32,052 bases of DNA from JACQFZ01 sp045810625 (GTDB taxonomy: Bacteria > Pseudomonadota > Gammaproteobacteria > Acidiferrobacterales > Sulfurifustaceae): positions 1 through 32,052 of the forward strand of contig JBJMVQ010000053.1 in the NCBI GenBank assembly GCA_045810625.1, given 5' to 3'. The notes below the pieces were generated by a model. It was given only the letters and a program-made list of their open reading frames with translations, searched no databases and was not told the DNA's origin. Below are positions 14,837-22,030 of this stretch, one piece after another. Numbering within the stretch: the first letter of the stretch is position 1; each line of letters begins with the position of its first letter. Position numbers and translations under genes: made by a program.

Positions 14837-14896
14837 GAGTACGTACAAGAAGCAGCGACTACGTACAAACAACCACGACTGGCTACAAGCGGCGAA
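14837..14896 (+). repeat. Three tandem 20-bp imperfect repeats
   Basis: Units at 14837-14856, 14857-14876 and 14877-14896 share a GA(C/G)TNNNTACAA core and the same 20-bp period; the first two also share TACGTACAA. They lie 110-170 bases upstream of the secreted hydrolase start, where regulator-binding sites would be expected. Confidence 0.5.
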
Positions 14897-15006
14897 CCGC
14901 GTGCTGTTTATATTGCGCTGTTGTGAAGCGCGTCGTCGTCGGTGCTTCACTCCGGCGGGATCGCCGGTCCCGGTATCAACAGGCGAAAAACTTCGAGAGG
15001 GATAAT

Positions 15007-15939
15007 ATGAAACTGCATTGCGGACCTAAATCAGCGACACACGGACGTGCGGCAACCAGGTTCAACGGGCGGCAGATCGGCTCGGCGGCGATGCTGCTCG
15101 CGGGGGTGTTGTTCAGTGCGTCGGCAGCCGCTGTCGATTCGTTCACGGATACCTACCGCAACGGCACCAGCTGCGGATCGACGTTCAATATCACTGGCCG
15201 CGAACCGAGCACCGCGGGCACGTATCCGGTATTCCTGTACATGGTCGGAACGACGGAGTCCGCCACCAACGCATCGGCGATAGCGGCGATCACCGGCATG
15301 GCGAATCGCGGCTACGTCGCGGCGACGATCGCGTATCCGAACTCGACCTTCGGCGGCTGCTCGACGATCAGCGGCAGAGCGCAGTGTATTTTCAATCCGA
15401 ACAGCACGAACAGCGCGGTATCGAAGCTGTGCGCGCGCGCGAAGGCGGACTGCAGCAAGGGCATCGTCGTCGGCGGCTTCAGTCAGGGCTCGGTCATCGC
15501 GACGCTCGCGAAGAACTTCGACAGCCGCGTGCGGGCGGCGTATGGTCTCGGCGAGCACGCACATTACTCGAGCTTTGACCTCTCGTCCTGCATGAACAAC
15601 GGCAATCATGCGTTGGCGAGCACCAATCTGCGGATGGTCAATGGACAGGCGGACAGCTTCGTCGGCGGCACGCTGAGCGCATCAGTCAGCGACGCGCAAC
15701 AAGTAACCGGGCTGAGCTGCGGTACCGGTGCGACTTCGTGCCTGCGCAGCGACGGTAGCGGCTGGATCATCGTGCTGAACAACCAGGTCCAAGACGGATC
15801 GGCCGATCACTGCTACATGCGCGCGAGCGGCGGGTGCAGCGGCAGCCAGAACAGCCTCGATCAGGGCTGGGCGAACGGGACGGCTGCCTGGGAGCTCAAT
15901 CCGAATCTGGATTGGCTGAGCACGCGCACGGCGCACTAA
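15007..15939 (+). CDS. Secreted alpha/beta-hydrolase-like protein
   Basis: ATG 15007 follows GAGAGG (14995-15000) by six bases. The 310-residue protein has an N-terminal signal region with a hydrophobic stretch at about 26-42 (SAAMLLAGVLFSASAAA) and likely cleavage before VDS. The nucleophile elbow GFSQG at 157-161 places Ser159. Asp216 (NGQADSF) and His268 (GSADHCY) are plausible partners. About ten cysteines in the mature part suggest several disulfides, fitting an extracytoplasmic enzyme such as a cutinase-, lipase- or polyester-depolymerase-like hydrolase. The exact family is not recognised. A strong intrinsic terminator follows 54 bases after the stop. Confidence 0.78.
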   Translation: MKLHCGPKSATHGRAATRFNGRQIGSAAMLLAGVLFSASAAAVDSFTDTYRNGTSCGSTFNITGREPSTAGTYPVFLYMVGTTESATNASAIAAITGMANRGYVAATIAYPNSTFGGCSTISGRAQCIFNPNSTNSAVSKLCARAKADCSKGIVVGGFSQGSVIATLAKNFDSRVRAAYGLGEHAHYSSFDLSSCMNNGNHALASTNLRMVNGQADSFVGGTLSASVSDAQQVTGLSCGTGATSCLRSDGSGWIIVLNNQVQDGSADHCYMRASGGCSGSQNSLDQGWANGTAAWELNPNLDWLSTRTAH

Positions 15940-15993
15940 GCATCGCGACGAAAGAAAATTACTGCATTAGCGTTTAACTAGTTGTATTGCTTT

Positions 15994-16031
15994 GGGGGTA
16001 AGAGCGCTTCGCTCCTACCCCCTTTGTTTTT
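15994..16031 (+). terminator. Intrinsic terminator of the secreted hydrolase
   Basis: GGGGGTA (15994-16000) pairs with TACCCCC (16016-16022), with an inner GAGC/GCTC stem and a short loop. TTTGTTTTT follows at 16023-16031. This is a textbook plus-strand intrinsic terminator. Confidence 0.88.
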
Positions 16032-16116
16032 CTGGATGGGAATTGAGCTACGATCGTTCTCCCGCCGAAAAAAAAGCGGTAGTAAACTTTAGCCTTGGTG
16101 TATCGTATTCGGCGCG

Positions 16117-16926
16117 GTGCCGAGAAGTTGTGTTACCGTGAAATACGACAAGACAGCGAAGCCAGCTAAGCGTTTGAACGTGTTGCCGGTGGCGATGCTG
16201 CTCTTCGTTGTCGTGTTGCTCGGTTGGGTCGGCAGCGCGCTTTGGAACCCATCGCCGACGCCGCCCGCACCGCAGCGCGACTATCAGCCGACGGAACCGC
16301 CGCTTCGCGATAAGCCGTCCGCTGCCGCGCCGCGACTGGTCTTTCCCGATGTCCGGTTGTCGCTAAGTGGTATCACGCGCAGAGGCAACGATGCGGTTGC
16401 ACTCATCGGCGCCGAAGGTCACGAACCACAGTATTACGCGGTCGGCCAGGAAATAGCGGCCGAGATCACGGTTCGCTCCATCCTGCCGGATCGGGTCGTT
16501 CTCGGGTATCACGACCTTTTGAAAACACTCTACCTGAAAGCCCGAAGCGCGGACGCGACCGGGAAAGCGACGCGAACCGCTTCCTTCGATCCCGACGCCG
16601 AGGATGAGGGATACAAAGAGAAGAATCCGAACATCGATCCCGCGTCGCTAACGATCAAGCGCATCACGGCGGCGAAGGAATTTCTGCGCGAGGTCGTGCT
16701 CGCACCCGATCCACGCGGTGGTTTCGTCGTGAAGGAAGTAACACCGGGCAGCGTGTACGAACAGATGGGTCTGCGCGTCGGCGACATCCTTTACAGCATC
16801 GATACACCGGCCAACCGCGATATCGATGAATCCTCGATGGAATTCATGATCCGCCAAGTTGAATTGCAGCTGGAAGTCTATCGCAACGGCAATTTCGTAC
16901 TGTTGCGGCGCGCCTTGAACGAGTAG
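16117..16926 (+). CDS. GspC-like type II secretion protein (orphan)
   Basis: The frame from GTG 16117 gives 269 residues; GTG 16138 is an alternative. The layout is that of GspC, the inner-membrane clamp of type II secretion: a short cytoplasmic N-terminus, one membrane helix (about 20-42), a proline-rich linker (44-70), the homology-region domain (about 75-140, LSLSGITRRGNDAVALIGAE through VVLGYHDLLKTLYL) and a C-terminal PDZ-like domain (about 180-267, with VKEVTPGSVYEQMGLRVGD). HR contacts the secretin GspD and PDZ is linked to substrate choice. No other gsp gene is in the window. The final 22 codons are duplicated at 19727-19792. Confidence 0.82.
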   Translation: MPRSCVTVKYDKTAKPAKRLNVLPVAMLLFVVVLLGWVGSALWNPSPTPPAPQRDYQPTEPPLRDKPSAAAPRLVFPDVRLSLSGITRRGNDAVALIGAEGHEPQYYAVGQEIAAEITVRSILPDRVVLGYHDLLKTLYLKARSADATGKATRTASFDPDAEDEGYKEKNPNIDPASLTIKRITAAKEFLREVVLAPDPRGGFVVKEVTPGSVYEQMGLRVGDILYSIDTPANRDIDESSMEFMIRQVELQLEVYRNGNFVLLRRALNE

Positions 16927-17052
16927 AACCCGGCGGTCGAATTCGAGCGGCCGTTTCTCGCGGAGATGCGACACGTCGCGCGCGGCCGTGACGGCGCGAA
17001 GCCGGGCGGAGTCGCGTATGCAGACGCTTCGAGCGGGACCGGGCGCCGGGCG

Positions 17053-18263
17053 TCAGGAACGCGCGACCGCGTTCGCGCCGGCCGCGGCGGTCAACGGCCG
17101 CAGAAGGGTCACGACGGCGGCGCCGAACACCGCGACGACGAAGAATACCCAGATCGCTGCCTGGTAGTTGCTGTTGCTCCCGATGATCAGCCCGGCGATC
17201 GGCGTGCCGGCGAGCGCGCCGAAACTCGTGCTGGTGTAGAGCGCTCCCATGACCGCGCCGATGCGCTCGCGACCGAAGTAGGCCATGAGCACCGCGGGCG
17301 TGAGCGCGACGAGTGCGCCGTAGCCCGCGCCGAGCACCAGCGAAGCGGCAAACAATAACCAGTACGAACCGGACGCGAGCCAGATCGCGTAGCTCACCGC
17401 GAGCAGCGCATTTCCCAACTTGAACGTCCGTATGACGCCGAGCCGGTCGCCGACCCCGCCGAAGATGAGACGCGACGCGGTGCTGGCGATTCCGATGCCG
17501 CCGACCAGCGCCGCCGCCTGCACGTTCGGTATCCCGTGATGGATTGCGTACGGGGCGAGGAACACGACCGCCACGTACAGCACGAGGCCGGTCGTGATCC
17601 CCGAAGCGTAAACCAGCAGAAACTCGCGGTTGCGCACAACGTCGGCGATGCGCCACGGACTCCGCTGAGATCCCATCACGGGCGCCTTCGGGATGAAAAG
17701 CGCAATCGCGGCAAGAAATAGCCCGGCGATGGCGCCGAGTCCGGTCGCGGCGGTGCGCCAGCCGTAGACGTCGATCGCCGCCGCGGCGACGGGCGCGCCG
17801 CACACGGTGCCGAGCCCGATGCCACTCACGGCGATGCCGAGCGCTTTCGCCCGATGTTTCGTGAACCAGGCGCCGACGTTCGACACCACCGGAACGAATA
17901 CGCACGAGACCCCGATGCCGACACACAGACCATAGGTGACGTACGCCTCGCGCACGTCCGCGACGTATCCGGTCGCCACCAGACCGCCGCCGATGAAGAT
18001 TCCGGCCGCGAGCACGAGGTAGCGCGGCCCGAAACGATCGCTGATTGGTCCGGTCACCAGACCGAGCGACAGGAACAGGAAAGCGCAATCGAGAACACCC
18101 AGCCGATTTCCGACTTGGCCGCGTTCAGCGCCTGGCTCAACGGCACCACAAACGCACCGAAGCTGTATGCGACGCCGAAGGCGACCGCCAACGCCCAGAA
18201 ACCGGCGACGACCGCGAACCATCCGCGCCTGGAATCGATACCGGCGGCGGGGACCGAGCTCAT
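17053..18263 (-). pseudogene. Frameshifted MFS transporter (oxalate/formate or monocarboxylate type)
   Basis: ATG 18263 opens a frame with helix 1 of an MFS transporter (GWFAVVAGFWALAVAFGVAYSF) and SEIGWVFSIA, then reaches a stop after 69 residues. From FLFLSLGLVTGPISD onward the protein continues in another frame to a stop at 17053. The switch lies at 18079-18084, and restoring one base would give a protein of about 403 residues. The segments YGLCVGIGVSCVFVP, AWFTKHRAKALG and DVYGWRTA are typical of the monocarboxylate/oxalate-formate group. It is either a real pseudogene or a single-base assembly error. The start overlaps an upstream stop as ATGA. Confidence 0.75.
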
Positions 18264-18732
18264 GGAGGCGGGACGATCGCGCCGGAGGAATTCGCGCCGC
18301 GTCGAACGGCGCGCGCGAGTGGCGCATTACGACGCGCCGGCGCTCGTCGGCCGCGCCGGCGAGCGCGACGACTTCCCGGCCTTCGCCGTCCGTTTCGAAC
18401 AGAACCGTCATGGTTTCCCCGGCGAGACACTCGCGCCGGTACCACGCTTCCCAGGTTGACGGCATTCGCTGCTCGCATTTTCGGTCGGCAACCGCATTTT
18501 CCGCGCGCTCGAAGTAGCTTAGAAACGAGACGTGGCGGTTAGGGTCGGTTTCGCGAAGCGTCCAGGAAAACGTCCCGATCGATTTCGCCGTTTCCGCCGC
18601 CGGCGCTTCCTCGACCCGGCAATCGCGTGCGAGCCCGCGACGAGACAAAACTTCCGCGGCATACTGCGCAGAACATCGATATCCGAGTGCGGCGCGCGCG
18701 AGGACGCCGCGCATCCAAACGCCGCGCCGCAT
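18264..18732 (-). pseudogene. Truncated thioesterase-like (hotdog) gene remnant
   Basis: A minus-strand frame contains SWTLRETDPNRHVSFLSYF, then ENAV and WEAWYRRECLAGETMTV, which closely resemble the second hotdog domain of acyl-ACP thioesterases (N-x-HV-x-Y-x-E-W-A region followed by W-x-x-x-R-R-E). The similarity runs from about 18660 to 18300. The N-terminal hotdog domain is missing, since the divergent TauE-like gene starts at 18771. The natural stop is absent from this frame, but a TGA in the neighbouring frame overlaps the ATG of the MFS gene, suggesting a second frameshift near the end. It was probably once co-transcribed with the MFS gene. Confidence 0.55.
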
Positions 18733-18770
18733 GGATCGATTCAAGGAACGCGAACGTTCGAGCTGCCGAC

Positions 18771-19562
18771 ATGATGGAAACCGCAACCGCCACCCTTTCA
18801 ACGCCGTTCGCCTTGCTGCTGCTCGGCGCCGGCGTGCTCGCCGGCGCCGCGAACGCGGTCGCCGGCGGCGGAACGTTCTTTACCTTCCCCGCGTTTCTGG
18901 CCGCCGGACTTCCGCCTGTCGTCGCGAACGCCTCCAATGCCGTCGCGGTCTGGCCGGGGCACGCGCTCGCGGTGGTCGGATACCGGCGCGAGCTTGCGAC
19001 GTTCGCCCAAGGCATGACCGGATCGATCGTCATCGCGCTCGGTGGCGGCATCGCGGGCTCGCTCCTGCTCGCCTGGGTCGACAACGCCGCGTTCGCCAAG
19101 CTGATTCCGTTTCTGCTCCTGTTCGCGACGTGTCTGTTCGGCGTCGGCGCGCGCATCTCGGGCAGACTCGCCGCGCCCGCGGCGGCGAACGGTTGGGGCG
19201 AGCGCGGCGCCGCCGCGCGCGTCTGCGAGTTTTGTTTTGCGGTTTACGGCGGCTTCTTCGGCGCGGGGCTCGGCGTCATGCTCATGGCGGGCCTGCTCAT
19301 GCTCGGCGTGAACGACCTTCAGACCAACAACGCGCTGAAGAACCTGCTCGCGGCGCTCGTGACGAGCGTCAGCGTCGCGATTTTCGCCGCCAAAGGATTG
19401 GTCTCGTGGCCGCACACGCTCGTCACCTTCGTCGGCGCCGTCGTCGGAGGTCTGCTCGGCGCGAAAGCGGCGAGGCTGCTGCCCGCGATGTGGCTGCGCC
19501 GGGTCGTCGTGGCGATCGGCCTGGCGCTCAGCGTCTACTACTTCAAAAAGTATTACGCGTGA
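18771..19562 (+). CDS. TauE/SafE-family (TSUP) membrane permease
   Basis: ATG 18771 (or the adjacent ATG 18774) gives 263 residues with about eight membrane helices. The N-terminal GVLAGAANAVAGGGTFFTFP and the mid-protein YGGFFGAGLGVMLMAGL are the two repeated TSUP half-motifs. Such permeases move small sulfur-containing or organic anions such as sulfite, sulfoacetate or taurine breakdown products. No sulfonate genes are nearby, so the substrate is open. The gene diverges from the broken thioesterase/MFS pair. The ribosome-binding site is weak. Confidence 0.88.
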   Translation: MMETATATLSTPFALLLLGAGVLAGAANAVAGGGTFFTFPAFLAAGLPPVVANASNAVAVWPGHALAVVGYRRELATFAQGMTGSIVIALGGGIAGSLLLAWVDNAAFAKLIPFLLLFATCLFGVGARISGRLAAPAAANGWGERGAAARVCEFCFAVYGGFFGAGLGVMLMAGLLMLGVNDLQTNNALKNLLAALVTSVSVAIFAAKGLVSWPHTLVTFVGAVVGGLLGAKAARLLPAMWLRRVVVAIGLALSVYYFKKYYA

Positions 19563-19635
19563 CGACCCTTCGAAGTGCCCCGCCCGGGGCGAGCGTCGCG
19601 GCTCGCGCGCAAGCGTTTTCGCTCGACGTCGGCCT

Positions 19636-19712
19636 GTCCTTGAGGATGTACTCCGCGCCGCAGTAGGGACACGGCTCTTTCCCGCTGCGTTCCTCATAGC
19701 CTTCGGTATCGG
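19636..19712 (-). pseudogene. Remnant of a CHCC zinc-finger gene C-terminus
   Basis: The minus strand reads EERSGKEPCPYCGAEYILKD, matching IERSGQEQCPYCGAIYVLKD at the end of the intact zinc-finger gene at 20880-21089. The stop codon has been lost, and the frame runs on. The N-terminal half, including the first cysteine and the histidine ligand, is gone. The remnant is cut off at the point where the gspC fragment begins on the other strand. Confidence 0.6.
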
Positions 19713-19726
19713 AGCAGCAAGGCTTC

Positions 19727-19792
19727 GTTGAATTGCAGCTGGAGGTCTGCTGTAACGGCAACTTCGGACTGCTGAGACGGGCTCTTAACCAG
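19727..19792 (+). pseudogene. Duplicate of the last 22 codons of the gspC-like gene
   Basis: VELQLEV-2 residues-NGNF-x-LLRRALN repeats the C-terminus of the GspC-like protein (16858-16923). 18 of 22 residues and the first 17 bases are identical. The homologue's stop is replaced here and the frame runs on. No upstream part of gspC is present. Confidence 0.75.
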
Positions 19793-19975
19793 GCACGCAA
19801 CGATCTCTCGGCATTTCAGTGCGAGCGCCATGCATTTTCGAACCGATCTAGAATCCGCGAATTGACTCGATACCGCGACTCGCATATACAACGCACAAAT
19901 AACGCGGCTTCCGAAGTTGCAGGCGGTCAGCGACCGGACGCCCCAAAAAAGAGATCGCCGTAAAGGGAGGCAGAC

Positions 19976-20836
19976 ATGACCGAACCCGCAGCGATAGCGA
20001 CGTCTTCTTTCGGCGCGCTCTCGGCACATGCAAAGGATCAGCTCTATCTCACCGGGCAAGGTTACGTATTCACCAGCCCCTGCGTGGTGACGCAAGCGTC
20101 GAGCTTCGCCGCATCGATTCTCATCGCCATCAAACAAGGGTCGTTCGAGCTGTCCGTCGCCGGCCATAGAGACTGCTTCGAGGCGGTTGCACTAAAGCCG
20201 CGCGTGAAACGCGGGTTGCGCGCCGAAGGCGTACAACTATTCCACATCGGCATCAGCCCCAACCACGCGCACTATCATCGATTTCGCGGGATACCGCGCC
20301 CCGGCCACATTGCTTTGCCCCGTGACGCCTTCGCGGGATACGGCGCGGCGTTCGATCTCGCGTATGCGGGCGAGCTGATGGTCGATGAAGCGACGCAGCT
20401 TCTCGATGACGTCATCGGCACGACGCTGCGCTATCTGCCGCGCGCGCGCCCGACCGATTCGCGAATCGAGCGCGCCCTCGAAATGCTGCGGAACAATCCG
20501 AACTATCCGCTGACCGAGCTCGCCTCGGCGGTGGGGCTTTCGTACGACCGAATGTCGCACCTGTTCGCCGAGGCGGTGGGTCTCCCGCTACGCAGCTATC
20601 TGTTGTGGCAGAAAATCCATGTGGTCGCCTCGCTGCTCGGCTCCGATCTGACGCTGACCGAGGTCGCCCTCGCCGCGGGATTCACCGACTCGGCGCATCT
20701 CTCCAATGCGTGGCAAAAGGCGTATGGAATTTCACCGTCGTACTTTTTCCACAGCGGCTGCGTGAACGTTCACTCGGTTTGCCAGCATCGTTCGGCCGCG
20801 CGGGCGTTGCGCGGCAAGGTACCGCCGTGCCCGTAG
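19976..20836 (+). CDS. AraC-family transcriptional regulator
   Basis: AGGGAGG precedes ATG 19976 by five bases. The 286-residue protein has an N-terminal sensing part (about 1-150) and a C-terminal double helix-turn-helix of AraC type (about 160-258): RIERALEMLRNNPNYPLTELASAVGLSYDRMSHLF, then LTLTEVALAAGFTDSAHLSNAWQKAYGISPSYF. The second helix-turn-helix is the most conserved. The 25-residue tail after it is unusual in being rich in Cys, His and Arg. No target operon is obvious; the TauE gene lies upstream in the same direction. The ligand is unknown. Confidence 0.88.
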   Translation: MTEPAAIATSSFGALSAHAKDQLYLTGQGYVFTSPCVVTQASSFAASILIAIKQGSFELSVAGHRDCFEAVALKPRVKRGLRAEGVQLFHIGISPNHAHYHRFRGIPRPGHIALPRDAFAGYGAAFDLAYAGELMVDEATQLLDDVIGTTLRYLPRARPTDSRIERALEMLRNNPNYPLTELASAVGLSYDRMSHLFAEAVGLPLRSYLLWQKIHVVASLLGSDLTLTEVALAAGFTDSAHLSNAWQKAYGISPSYFFHSGCVNVHSVCQHRSAARALRGKVPPCP

Positions 20837-20879
20837 CGCCGATCGGGCGAGCGTTACCGAGCGCCGGCAAAGTAGACGA

Positions 20880-21089
20880 TCAATCTTTGAGGACGTAAAT
20901 CGCGCCGCAGTAGGGGCACTGCTCCTGCCCACTGCGCTCGATCGGAAGATAAATCCGCGGGTGCGAGTTCCAAAGACTCATGCCCTTCATCGGGCAATGC
21001 AGCGGTAGATCGGCCCGGGTGATCTCGTAGCGATTTTCTGCATTGGGCTCGATCGGGGCGTCGAGCGCGGGACCCTGGTCTCGGTGCAT
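20880..21089 (-). CDS. CHCC-type zinc-finger protein
   Basis: The 69-residue protein has the zf-CHCC layout with ligands Cys32, His43, Cys58 and Cys61 (LHCPMKG, NSHPRIYLPI, CPYCGAIYVLKD). The family includes the mitochondrial NDUFS6 domain; in bacteria it appears as a short protein next to ilvE. AGAGG lies about eight bases before the ATG, and the gene starts 12 bases after the ilvE stop, so it is the third gene of the glnE-ilvE operon. The role is unknown. A truncated relative lies at 19636-19712. Confidence 0.88.
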   Translation of the reverse strand: MHRDQGPALDAPIEPNAENRYEITRADLPLHCPMKGMSLWNSHPRIYLPIERSGQEQCPYCGAIYVLKD

Positions 21090-21101
21090 CAGCGTTGCCT
21101 C

Positions 21102-22025
21102 TTACGAAACGAAAGTCAGCCACTCCGGATGTTGCTCGCGGCGGCCGTGAACCTGGTCGAAGTACATCGTTTGCAACCGCTCGGTGACGGGGCCCCGGCG
21201 GCCGGCGCCGATCGGGCGCCCGTCGAGCTCGCGGATCGGCGTCACTTCCGCCGCGGTACCGGTAAAAAACGCTTCGTCGGCGATGTAAACTTCGTCGCGC
21301 GTAATGCGGCGCACGGTAACTTTGATGCCCGCTTCTGCGGCGAGCCTGACCACGGTGTCGCGCGTCACGCCGTCGAGGGCGGAGGTCAGATCGGGTGTCG
21401 CAATTTCGCCGTTACGCACGATGAAGATGTTCTCGCCGCTGCCTTCGGAGACATAGCCTTCGGTGTCGAGCAGCAGCGCTTCGTCGGCGCCGCTCGCGAG
21501 GGCCTCCTGCAGCGCGAGCATGGAGTTCATGTAATTGCCGTTCGCTTTGGCGCGACACATCGCGATGTTGACGTGATGGCGATTGAACGAGGACGTACGC
21601 ACGCGGATTCCGTTTTTCATCCCGTCCTCGCCCAAATAAGCGCCCCAGTCCCACGCCGCGATCACGACGTGCGTCTTGAGATTGTCCGCGCGCAGACCCA
21701 TGCCTTCCGATCCATAGAAGCAAACCGGCCGAACATAACAGGAGGCGAGCTTGTTCTCGCGCACGCACGCAAGGATCGCGCTGCTGATGGTCTGCTTGTC
21801 GTACGGCATCGCCATGTTGAGGATTTTCATCGAGTTGAAGAGCCGATCGAGGTGCTCCTTCAAACGGAATACGGCTGTGCCGCGGACCGTCTTGTACGCA
21901 CGGATTCCTTCGAACGCCCCCATTCCGTAATGCAGCGTATGGGTGAGCACGTGCGTGGTCGCGCTGCGCCACGGCACGAGCTTGCCGTCATACCAGATAA
22001 CGCCGTCTCGATCGGCCATCGACAT
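21102..22025 (-). CDS. ilvE: Branched-chain amino-acid aminotransferase
   Basis: The 307-residue fold-type IV PLP enzyme makes or breaks down leucine, isoleucine and valine by transamination with 2-oxoglutarate/glutamate. Visible are FEGIRAY (38-44), the substrate-binding YVRP (97-100), the PLP lysine Lys160 in CRAKANGNYMNS, EGSGENIF (194-201) and TAAEVTPIRELDG near 262-274. The length matches proteobacterial IlvE. GGGAG lies eight bases before the ATG. The gene follows glnE by five bases, so glutamate and glutamine metabolism genes share one message. Confidence 0.95.
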   Translation of the reverse strand: MSMADRDGVIWYDGKLVPWRSATTHVLTHTLHYGMGAFEGIRAYKTVRGTAVFRLKEHLDRLFNSMKILNMAMPYDKQTISSAILACVRENKLASCYVRPVCFYGSEGMGLRADNLKTHVVIAAWDWGAYLGEDGMKNGIRVRTSSFNRHHVNIAMCRAKANGNYMNSMLALQEALASGADEALLLDTEGYVSEGSGENIFIVRNGEIATPDLTSALDGVTRDTVVRLAAEAGIKVTVRRITRDEVYIADEAFFTGTAAEVTPIRELDGRPIGAGRRGPVTERLQTMYFDQVHGRREQHPEWLTFVS

Positions 22026-22030
22026 TGGAT

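Larger units (their letters stand above)
14613..15006 (+). other. Intergenic stretch with terminator-like hairpin and short repeats
   Basis: No gene is supported here. The stretch holds a hairpin with an A/T tail facing the minus strand (14736-14776), a triple 20-bp imperfect repeat (14837-14896) and the ribosome-binding site GAGAGG (14995-15000) of the secreted hydrolase. Confidence 0.5.
19563..19975 (+). other. Rearranged intergenic region with gene remnants
   Basis: The stretch contains a CHCC zinc-finger remnant (minus) and a gspC 3'-end remnant (plus), described separately, then about 170 bases with no recognisable gene. It ends in the strong ribosome-binding site AGGGAGG (19964-19970) of the AraC gene. 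Confidence 0.6.

Noticed and set aside
16844..18088. 414-codon minus-strand Arg-rich frame
   Set aside because: Shadow frame of the MFS gene, overlapping the gspC end.
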